From: Planctomycetota bacterium
Lineage (GTDB): Bacteria; Planctomycetota; Planctomycetia; Pirellulales; UBA1268
DNA: 9,046 nt
Reading direction: 5' to 3'
Assembly (NCBI GenBank): GCA_003670825.1
Contig: QWQL01000098.1
Coordinates: 1-9,046 of the forward strand
Numbering within the stretch: position 1 is the first letter of the stretch; each line of letters begins with the position of its first letter. The notes under the pieces are model-generated. The model ran no database searches. It was not told where the DNA came from and saw only the letters and a list, made by a program, of their open reading frames with translations. The position numbers were made by a program, and so were the translations under genes. This document shows positions 1-5,380 of this stretch, piece by piece.

Positions 1-100
1 CCCTGCTCACGACCCGCGTGGGCCGGTGGTTTCGGCCAGGCATCCGGCGGCGGCCGGCCGATATGCCGCCGGCATAAGGCAAGGCTCCTCACGATGGGCC
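1..100. other. 3' flank of the oxidoreductase gene: inverted repeats, possible tail of a convergent gene
   Basis: No complete gene is seen here. A six-base-arm hairpin lies at 62-76 (TATGCC, loop GCC, GGCATA). A competing eight-base stem pairs 44-51 (CCGGCGGC) with 65-72 (GCCGCCGG), and a five-base stem pairs 21-25 with 33-37. These lie just past the stop codon of the minus-strand oxidoreductase and could help end transcription, but no run of T follows, so this is not a standard intrinsic terminator. One plus-strand frame is open from the left edge to a TAA at 75-77 and would encode an arginine-rich tail; it could be the end of a gene converging on the oxidoreductase, but 25 codons are too few to judge. 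Confidence 0.35.
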
Positions 101-1549
101 CTACGATCCCATCCGGGCCTTGATCGCCTTCACCTCTGCCGCTTCGGGAAGCGCCTTGTAATAGGCGTCGAGCGGATAGCAGCCGCTGCGGAGGCCGTGG
201 CGGGGAGCCGTCGTGCAGTCGGAGAACGTGCGGCAGAGCGAGCCGCGCACCAGCGGCGTTCCTGCCAGCGCATCGGCCGGCAGCTCCGGGTACGAGAGCA
301 CCATGCGGCCCAGGCCCACGGAGTCGATCCAGCCACGGGCCACCGTTGCCTGTGCGGCATGCACGACGTACTCCTGAAGGTAGGTATAGCCCGAGCCCAC
401 CATCACAAGCTCGGGCACCGCCTCCTTCGCCTTGCGGCAGGCGTCGATCTGTCGCCAGACGCCGATGAGCGGATCCTCCGGCGGCGGGTAGCCGTCGGAT
501 GGCGGGAACGCCGCGGGCCGCTGCATGTGCGGCACCGTGTAGGGGCTACCGGCCGTGAGGTTCACGGCACAGACGCCAAGGTCGCGGAGTTTTCGTAGCA
601 ACGCGATCGGCTCGGCGAGGTCGTAGGCCAGGGGATTCATCTCGTCCACGCCGAAGCCGCAGTCGTAGGGCAGGGAACCTGTGAAGGGAAACGGCTCACC
701 CCGGCCGTCGACCATGTGCCACGGGACGATGTCGAAGAGCGAGAGCCGCACGCCGATCAGCAGCTGCGGGCACTCGGCCCTCACCCGCTCGATCAGCGTG
801 GCGAGCAGTCGCGTGCGGCCAGCGAAGTCGCCCCCCCAGGGGCCCGGTCGGCGGCGGGCCGAGAGGAACTCGTGCACGAGGTAGCCGTGGCAGGCCTTGA
901 GATCCACCATGTCGAAGCCGGCGGCCGCGGCGTCTTTCGCGGCGGTGACGTAGGCATCGATCAGCCGCTCCACGTCGGCATCGGTGAGCACGCAGGAGGC
1001 GTCGTCGGGGTTGACGCCGTGGCGAGCGTCGAGCACCGGATGATGGTAGGCGATCCGCGGCACTCGGCCGGTCGCGACCGGCTTGCTGAACCGGCCCGAG
1101 TGGGTGAGCTGGAGCGCCACGACGAGGTCGTCGTCGCGGCCGAAGGTCGCGAGGTGGGCCGTCTTGACCTCGGCCAGCAGGGCGGCGAAGCCGGCGCGGC
1201 CGCAGGCCGGCGCGGAGAGCTGGTTGGGGTTGGCGCGGCCCTCGTTCAGCACCGACACCGCCTCGCCCCCCCAGATCAGCTTCGCGCCGCTGGAGCCGAA
1301 GTGCCGCCAGCGACGTAGCAGGATCTCAGTGGGCGCGCCCTCTGGGCTGCCGTCCCAGCCCTCCATCGGATGGATGCACCAGCGGTTGCCGACGGTGCGG
1401 TCGCCGAGCACGAGCGGCCGTGCGAGTGGCGAGCCGTCGGCGGCGGAGCGGGGTGCATCGTCGAGCGGGATCGGGGCGTCGAGCGTGGCGAGATGGCTGC
1501 GGAGTTCGTCCACGGAGCGGAAGCGGGCGATGCGGGGATATGACGACAT
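101..1549 (-). CDS. NADH:flavin oxidoreductase, old yellow enzyme family (TIM-barrel only)
   Basis: The 482-residue product looks like a cytosolic FMN-dependent ene-reductase-type enzyme. Such enzymes use NAD(P)H to reduce activated C=C bonds or related groups; the substrate here is unknown. The OYE barrel signatures appear in order: GNRWCIHPMEG near residues 54-64 (FMN site), ALQLTHSGR at 145-153, the active-site segment KACHGYLVHEFLSA at 218-231, GVRLSLFD at 266-273, and the phosphate-binding end GSGYTY to VGLGRM at 385-416. The usual first active-site His of the H-x-x-H/N pair is Lys218 here, while His221 and Tyr223 are kept. There is no room for the Fe-S linker and FAD/NAD(P) domains of 2,4-dienoyl-CoA reductase, although a Cys-containing tail (C438, C445, C457) follows the barrel. 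I chose the ATG at 1549 because AGGAG sits five bases upstream. An in-frame ATG at 1627 would add 26 residues that lack family similarity. The gene is separated from the glycan operon by 129 bp and may be transcribed with it or alone. Confidence 0.9.
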   Translation of the reverse strand: MSSYPRIARFRSVDELRSHLATLDAPIPLDDAPRSAADGSPLARPLVLGDRTVGNRWCIHPMEGWDGSPEGAPTEILLRRWRHFGSSGAKLIWGGEAVSVLNEGRANPNQLSAPACGRAGFAALLAEVKTAHLATFGRDDDLVVALQLTHSGRFSKPVATGRVPRIAYHHPVLDARHGVNPDDASCVLTDADVERLIDAYVTAAKDAAAAGFDMVDLKACHGYLVHEFLSARRRPGPWGGDFAGRTRLLATLIERVRAECPQLLIGVRLSLFDIVPWHMVDGRGEPFPFTGSLPYDCGFGVDEMNPLAYDLAEPIALLRKLRDLGVCAVNLTAGSPYTVPHMQRPAAFPPSDGYPPPEDPLIGVWRQIDACRKAKEAVPELVMVGSGYTYLQEYVVHAAQATVARGWIDSVGLGRMVLSYPELPADALAGTPLVRGSLCRTFSDCTTAPRHGLRSGCYPLDAYYKALPEAAEVKAIKARMGS

Positions 1550-1554
1550 GGGGT

Positions 1555-1559
1555 CTCCT
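1555..1559 (-). promoter_or_regulatory. Ribosome binding site fixing the oxidoreductase start
   Basis: The minus strand reads AGGAG, then five bases, then ATG at 1549. This clear Shine-Dalgarno site supports the internal ATG over the more upstream in-frame ATG codons at 1627 and 1618. Confidence 0.75.
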
Positions 1560-1678
1560 GCGGGGCCCATGAGCATACGGAAGATGCCGGCAGGACGCAG
1601 CAGAGATGGCGGTGCCATGCCCTCCACGGCCCTTGCGGAGAGGCGTGGGAGAAGGTCGGGCTCGAGAACGCTAGAGCG

Positions 1679-2674
1679 TCACGCCGTCATGCCGGGGCGT
1701 GCCTGGGGCGGTGGGGCGGGGCAGGTGCGGAGGTAGTCGAGCACGTCGGACAGCCGCCCCGTGGCCAAGGCCAGGCACGAGTCGGCGCCGCCGTAGTACA
1801 TGCGGATCATGCCGGTCGCCTCGTCGAGGATCCAGCCGCAGGGGAAGACCACGCCGTTGACGTCTCCCTGACGCTCGTAGGGCATCTCCGGGGCGAAAAT
1901 CCAGTCGTCGCTGCGCCGCAGCACCCGCCACGGCTGTTCCAGGTCGAGCAGCGCCAGGCCCAGCCGGTAGAGGCATCCGCCGGGGGTGTGCCGCACGCCG
2001 TGGTAGAGCAGCAGCCACCCCTCGGGAGTCTCCAGGGGCGTGGGGCTGAGGCCGATCTTGTTGGCATCCCACCACGCACCGCGCCGGGCATGCAGCAGCA
2101 CGTGATGATCGCCCCAGTGCCGCAAATCGGGCGAGAAGGAGAGCCAGATGTGGGCGCCAGAACTTCCCGCCGAGACCGGCCTGTGGATCATCGCGTAACG
2201 GCCGCCAAACTGCCTTGGAAAAATGGCGGCGTCTTTGTCCTCGGGCGGCATGACTGGCCCAAGGCGGATGAACGACTGAAAATCGACGGTAGAGGCCAGC
2301 GAGACCAGCGGGCCGATCGACGAGAAGGCCGTGTAGGCGATGATCCACTCCTGGCGATCGGCGACCCAGGTGACGCGGGCGTCTTCCACGCCCCACGCCT
2401 CTTCCGCGTAGTTCACCGGATCGGGAGGGAAGGTGGGCTGGGCATCGATCCGCCAGTTGGAGATGCCGTCGGCGCTGCGGGCCACACTGAGGTGGGAATG
2501 GCCGCGACGGTCTTCGACCCGCACGAGCAACAGCGTGGTGGAGCCGATCTGGCAGGCGCCCGCATTGAAGACGGTGTGGACCGGGTAGGGCCAGTCATTG
2601 GCCGTGAGGATCGGATTACCCTCGTAGCGGCGGAACAGTTCGGGGTAATGCTGCGGCTTCACAAGCGACGTCAT
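1679..2674 (-). CDS. GH130 family glycoside phosphorylase (mannoside-type)
   Basis: The 331-residue product matches the five-bladed beta-propeller GH130 family, whose members mostly cleave beta-mannosides with phosphate to give mannose 1-phosphate. The key landmarks are in order: NPIL near residues 20-23, VRVED with Arg52, GVEDAR at 95-100 with Asp98 as the probable general acid (family consensus GVEDPR), IFPRQFGGRYAMIHRP at 151-166, NKIGLSPTPLETPEGWLLLYHGV at 205-227, and Tyr236. The Arg, Lys, His and Tyr positions that bind phosphate in the phosphorylase subfamilies appear to be present, which favours phosphorolysis over hydrolysis; the sugar specificity cannot be read from the sequence. 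No signal peptide is seen, so the protein is probably cytosolic. Its ATG overlaps the TGA of the upstream six-hairpin gene (ATGA), implying coupled translation; a GGAG lies 11 bases upstream. A longer frame from 2800 would add only residues encoded by the neighbouring gene's low-complexity tail and was rejected. The last 15 residues or so are Pro-rich and lie outside the fold. Confidence 0.88.
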   Translation of the reverse strand: MTSLVKPQHYPELFRRYEGNPILTANDWPYPVHTVFNAGACQIGSTTLLLVRVEDRRGHSHLSVARSADGISNWRIDAQPTFPPDPVNYAEEAWGVEDARVTWVADRQEWIIAYTAFSSIGPLVSLASTVDFQSFIRLGPVMPPEDKDAAIFPRQFGGRYAMIHRPVSAGSSGAHIWLSFSPDLRHWGDHHVLLHARRGAWWDANKIGLSPTPLETPEGWLLLYHGVRHTPGGCLYRLGLALLDLEQPWRVLRRSDDWIFAPEMPYERQGDVNGVVFPCGWILDEATGMIRMYYGGADSCLALATGRLSDVLDYLRTCPAPPPQARPGMTA

Positions 2675-3795
2675 GCAACGCTGTGCTCCGGGGATGACAG
2701 GGATGACAGGGATGCTGGGGATGACAGGGACGGGAGCGACTCTGCCAGCAGGTTTTCGAGGTGACGGGTCGTGGTGCCGAGCCACAAGGTCCACAGCCAT
2801 GCGAGCGTCGACTCCGCACCCTGGTTGCGATTGAGCCCGCCGCGATGCAGGCCGTCGTAGCAGCCGCCCGTGAGCGGATCGGCCAGGGGAAGTCCGAGGC
2901 TGTTGCGGCCCCCAAACCAGTGGTATGCCTGCAGAAACGTGGTCAGATGGCCGCCGTCTTCCCGGATGGCCGCGGCGGCCAGGGCCGCTTCGGCCATCGT
3001 CGAGGCCTCGACCGGTTGCTGGTCGTAGGGCGACTTAATCTCGCCCCGCGCGTACCAGTCGGCGTTGCCCACTGGCCAGAAGATGCCGTCGGTTGTGGTC
3101 TCGCGAACGAGGAAGCCAAACGAGTCCTCGGCCACCTTCAAAAACGGCCCGTCCGGCCAGCGCTCGGCCGCGGCAAACAGGCTGTGCGGGAGCACGGCGT
3201 TGGCGTAGGTCATCCGCGATTCAAACCACGGCCAGCTTGGTCGGTGCGACCGCTCGTAGGCGTCGGTGAGCCGCAGTGCAGCGTGGTGGGCGACGGCCTG
3301 CAGTTCTTGGGCCTGCTCGAGATCGGCCTTCCAGAGATGCGACCACGCCATGATCACGTAGGCCTGCGCCCGGAGGCTACGCAGCTCGGCCAGTGTCGGT
3401 AGGACCGTCTTGATCAGTTCCCAGGCGACCGACCGGAAGCCTTCCGGCAGCCGGCTGCCGAGCACCTCTGCCAGCGCGAGCACGGCCTGCCCCTGACAAT
3501 CGCCGGTTCCCGTGGAGTCGAGCCAAGCCCGTTGGTAGCTGAGGAAGTTGTGAAAGCCTCTCGCGCGGCAGCGAGCGTGTTCGAGGAAACTCAGATAGCA
3601 CGACACCCGCGATAGCATCTGGTCGTCGGGGTGGTGGCTCCAGAGCCGGGTGCAGAGCCGCAGGGCCCGGGCGTTGTCGTCGGTCGTGTAGCCGCTCTCG
3701 CGGCGCGGGATGCCGTAGATCCCATGCTGAATCAGGCCGGTCGAATCGGTCATCCGATCGAGGTGGATGAGTGGGAGGTGTGCGGCGTGAATCAT
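2671..3795 (-). CDS. Six-hairpin (alpha/alpha)6 glycosidase-like protein
   Basis: The 374-residue product resembles the six-hairpin, alpha-toroid glycosidase-like proteins that are found next to, or fused to, GT4 glycosyltransferases and are often loosely annotated as glycosyltransferase or hypothetical. I cannot assign a CAZy family or an activity. The blocks that look conserved, rich in polar and aromatic residues as in sugar clefts, are GYTTDDNARAL at 35-45, FLSYQRAWLD at 84-93 with GTGDCQGQA at 96-104, WPWFESRMTYANAVLP at 188-203, YDQQPVEASTMAEA at 257-270 and GLNRNQGAESTLAWL at 320-334. Repeated hydrophobic helices lie between them. No signal peptide is seen. The start ATG overlaps the stop of the GT4 gene as TGATG, with GGAG seven bases upstream (3803-3806), and the stop overlaps the GH130 start as ATGA. 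The C-terminal 22 residues are a Ser-Leu-Pro tail encoded by a 9-bp tandem repeat. It may be a hydrolase, lyase or epimerase acting on the saccharide handled by its neighbours; that role is inference. Confidence 0.75.
   Translation of the reverse strand: MIHAAHLPLIHLDRMTDSTGLIQHGIYGIPRRESGYTTDDNARALRLCTRLWSHHPDDQMLSRVSCYLSFLEHARCRARGFHNFLSYQRAWLDSTGTGDCQGQAVLALAEVLGSRLPEGFRSVAWELIKTVLPTLAELRSLRAQAYVIMAWSHLWKADLEQAQELQAVAHHAALRLTDAYERSHRPSWPWFESRMTYANAVLPHSLFAAAERWPDGPFLKVAEDSFGFLVRETTTDGIFWPVGNADWYARGEIKSPYDQQPVEASTMAEAALAAAAIREDGGHLTTFLQAYHWFGGRNSLGLPLADPLTGGCYDGLHRGGLNRNQGAESTLAWLWTLWLGTTTRHLENLLAESLPSLSSPASLSSLSSPEHSVA
2691..2735. repeat. 9-bp in-frame tandem repeat, about five copies
   Basis: The plus strand shows consecutive 9-mers: GGGATGACA at 2691, 2700 and 2718, GGGATGCTG at 2709, and a decayed GGGACGGGA at 2727. 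The period is three codons, so copy-number changes would not shift the frame. In the minus-strand six-hairpin gene it encodes the Ser-Leu-Ser type tail, and it ends about 16 bases before the GH130 start codon. It may have grown by replication slippage. Confidence 0.85.
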
Positions 3796-5030
3796 CAGGC
3801 TTCTCCATGCAGGGCGACGCCGAGGGGTTCGCCCCGCGGTTCCCGCAGCACGGTCCGCGATTGCCGTAGACCGGCCCGACGGTGCTCCGTCGCAACCCGG
3901 CGGAAAAGGTTGTGGTAGAGCCGGCCCACGTTGGGCCAGAACATCGGCTGCACGTAGCGATACGCCCTACGCTGGGTTCGCCGGCGTAAGTCGTCGTCGG
4001 TGAGCATCAGGCTAGCCGCCCGGGCCAGGCTGTCGCTGTCGGAGAACGGCACGAGAATCCCCCGGCCGTCCGCCAGCATCTCCTGCGCGTAGAGATAGGG
4101 AGTGCTGATCACGGCGCCGACGACGGCCATGGCATAGGCCATCGTTCCGCTGGCGATCTGGTCTTTTCCTGGATAGGGCGTGACGAAGACATCGCAGGCC
4201 TGCAGGTGGGCGAGCAGGTCGGGGAGGCTCAGGAAGCGGTTCACGAACCGCACGTGCTCCTCCATGCCCAGCGAGCGGGCCAGGTCGGCCAGCCCTTCGC
4301 GGTAGACCTCCCCTTCGTGGAGCTTCACCTGCGGATGCGTGGCGCCGACGATCAGGTACACCGCCTCCGGGCAGGCCGCGACGACCGCCGGCATGCCGCG
4401 AATCATGTGTTCGAGCCCCTTGCCTCGATTGATCAGGCCGAAGGTGCAGATCAGGCGGCGGCCGGCGAGCCCCAGCGGCCCCTTCAGCGATTCATCGCGT
4501 CCGAACGGTACCGGAGGCACACCGTGGGGAATGATCCGCACCCGGCCAGGGTCCACGCCGTAGTCGTCGCGCAGCAACCGGGCCGCGATCCGCGTCATCA
4601 CCACGACGCGGCGACTCCGCGCGGCGAGTTGCCGAACCAGCATCCTGGGGACCGGTTCGGGCTGAGGGAGGAGCGTGTGGAACGTGGTCACGATCGGCTT
4701 CGTGCAGGCCTCCACGAAGTCGAGGATCCGTCCACCCCAATCGCCGGGATAGAGTCCAAACTCATGCTGCAGGCTGACCACATCGCAGGGCCCCTCGTTG
4801 GCGACTTCCGCGGCGAACCGGTAGGCATCGGGGCGACGGTTGTCGATCACGTGGGTCACCCGCGGATCACTGGCCGGGATCGCGGCGAGCCGCTCGATGG
4901 CGGCGACCGTGGAGACGGGCCGGCCGGCGGCCAGATCGACCGCATCAGCGGTGTCTTTGGTGAACGTGGCCAGGCCGCACGCTTCCGGCGGATACGTCGA
5001 GACAAACAGCGGACGAACGTCGGCCCTCAT
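3795..5030 (-). CDS. GT4 family glycosyltransferase
   Basis: The 411-residue product is a retaining GT-B fold glycosyltransferase of family GT4, expected to move a sugar from a nucleotide donor to an acceptor at the cytosolic side. The N-terminal domain begins LFVSTYPPEACGLATFT at residues 8-24, with the Gly-rich loop typical of the first Rossmann strand. SLQHEFGLYPG lies at 86-96 and VTTFHTLLP at 114-122. The linker IIPHGV is at 166-171. The donor-binding domain shows FGLINRGKGLEHMIRGMPAV at 197-216 and PYPGKDQIASGTMAYAMAVVGAVISTPY at 285-312. The last block, with Q-x-x-SGT, replaces the common E-x7-E motif of GT4 enzymes and is typical of the branch that sits next to six-hairpin and GH130 genes. 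The donor is not determined; GDP-mannose is a guess from the GH130 neighbour. I chose the ATG at 5030 because GGAGG lies six bases upstream and the family fold starts at once. It is the first gene of a three-gene overlapping operon. Confidence 0.88.
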   Translation of the reverse strand: MRADVRPLFVSTYPPEACGLATFTKDTADAVDLAAGRPVSTVAAIERLAAIPASDPRVTHVIDNRRPDAYRFAAEVANEGPCDVVSLQHEFGLYPGDWGGRILDFVEACTKPIVTTFHTLLPQPEPVPRMLVRQLAARSRRVVVMTRIAARLLRDDYGVDPGRVRIIPHGVPPVPFGRDESLKGPLGLAGRRLICTFGLINRGKGLEHMIRGMPAVVAACPEAVYLIVGATHPQVKLHEGEVYREGLADLARSLGMEEHVRFVNRFLSLPDLLAHLQACDVFVTPYPGKDQIASGTMAYAMAVVGAVISTPYLYAQEMLADGRGILVPFSDSDSLARAASLMLTDDDLRRRTQRRAYRYVQPMFWPNVGRLYHNLFRRVATEHRRAGLRQSRTVLREPRGEPLGVALHGEA

Positions 5031-5035
5031 CGAAC

Positions 5036-5042
5036 ACCTCCC
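5036..5042 (-). promoter_or_regulatory. Strong ribosome binding site of the GT4 gene
   Basis: The minus strand reads GGGAGGT, with the GGAGG core six bases before the ATG at 5030. It is the best Shine-Dalgarno site in the window and argues against the longer frame that opens at 5315. Confidence 0.8.
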
Positions 5043-5062
5043 GGGTGGATGGCTAGGCCGGA

Positions 5063-5081
5063 GGCCCGGGGGGGCCGGGCC
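5063..5081. other. GC-rich hairpin in the GT4 leader
   Basis: Seven-base arms GGCCCGG (5063-5069) and CCGGGCC (5075-5081) flank five G. Outer bases 5051-5054 (GGCT) and 5083-5086 (AGCC) can extend the structure imperfectly. On the minus strand it would fold in the GT4 leader about 20 bases upstream of the ribosome binding site. On the plus strand it is followed seven bases later by six T, a terminator-like arrangement, but no plus-strand gene precedes it. Confidence 0.45.
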
Positions 5082-5101
5082 CAGCCACTTTTTTGCGATC
5101 A

Positions 5102-5122
5102 TGCTGGCCAGAGTGGCCAGCA
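5102..5122. promoter_or_regulatory. Perfect 9-bp-arm inverted repeat, candidate operator or hairpin
   Basis: The arms TGCTGGCCA (5102-5110) and TGGCCAGCA (5114-5122) are exact reverse complements around GAG. The 21-bp dyad lies 72 bp upstream of the GT4 start and about 260 bp upstream of the DapA-like gene. The size fits a binding site for a dimeric repressor, or a tight RNA hairpin in the GT4 leader. No second copy was noticed in the window. Confidence 0.5.
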
Positions 5123-5197
5123 GCACTTCATCGCGACCGATACGCCGCGATGCACCATGGATCAGCGATCGATCCAGCGGATCACAGACCGAGCATT

Positions 5198-5217
5198 TCC
5201 CGGATGTTCCTCCGGGA
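5198..5217. other. Short inverted repeat in the intergenic region
   Basis: Seven-base arms TCCCGGA (5198-5204) and TCCGGGA (5211-5217) flank the loop TGTTCC. It could be a hairpin or a protein-binding dyad; no T tract follows on either strand, so a terminator is unlikely. Confidence 0.4.
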
Positions 5218-5362
5218 CACAGCTCGCTGCATTCCCCACACGAAAGGCAGCCAGAAGGGTATCCGATGTGTGGCGTTTTTGCAAGGATCAGGGAGCTTCC
5301 ATCAAATCCGTCCATCGCCAGGCCAGCGGCGATCGCCTGAACACGCCGGCACCAGGGGTTCC

Positions 5363-5371
5363 TGCTATTCT
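5363..5371 (+). promoter_or_regulatory. Extended -10-like element before the DapA-like gene
   Basis: The sequence TGCTATTCT fits the extended -10 pattern TGnTATnnT. No good -35 box is found 17 bases upstream. It ends ten bases before the ATG at 5381, so transcription would begin at or very near the start codon. No Shine-Dalgarno site precedes that ATG, so a leaderless transcript is plausible. Confidence 0.35.
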
Positions 5372-5380
5372 CCGGGCGTT

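Larger units (their letters stand above)
5031..5380. other. Divergent intergenic control region
   Basis: These 350 bp separate the minus-strand glycan operon from the plus-strand DapA-like/RidA pair and should hold both promoters. I see three inverted repeats (listed separately), an AT-rich patch with six T at 5089-5094, a perfect 10-bp palindrome GGCGATCGCC at 5328-5337, and an extended -10-like element near the right end. For the minus strand, TTGCAA at 5278-5283 could be a -35 box, but I find no convincing -10 at the right distance. Both strands have open frames across this region, but none has a ribosome binding site or a recognisable full domain. Confidence 0.6.

Noticed and set aside
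1550..1627. N-terminal extension of the oxidoreductase to ATG 1627
   Set aside because: The added 26 residues look unlike the family, and the best Shine-Dalgarno site serves the ATG at 1549.
26..1736. Long plus-strand open frames opposite the oxidoreductase gene
   Set aside because: They lie antisense to a well-supported gene, have Arg/Ala/Gly-rich translations typical of high-GC shadows, and show no family motifs.
2675..2800. N-terminal extension of the GH130 protein, with a Val-Ile-Pro repeat
   Set aside because: It is the alternate-frame reading of the upstream gene's tail and tandem repeat; the ATGA overlap start fits the family length.
5328..5337. GGCGATCGCC palindrome as a HIP1-type repeat
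   Set aside because: Only one intergenic copy was noticed, and GCGATCGC occurs readily by chance in GC-rich DNA; there is no sign of cyanobacterial origin.
5265..5340. Plus-strand MCGVFARI reading, recalling the Cys2 start of glutamine amidotransferases
   Set aside because: The frame ends after about 25 codons and has no further amidotransferase motifs.
5093..5380. Upstream extension of the DapA-like protein
   Set aside because: No family similarity appears before residue 1 of the chosen start, and the stretch contains the regulatory region.
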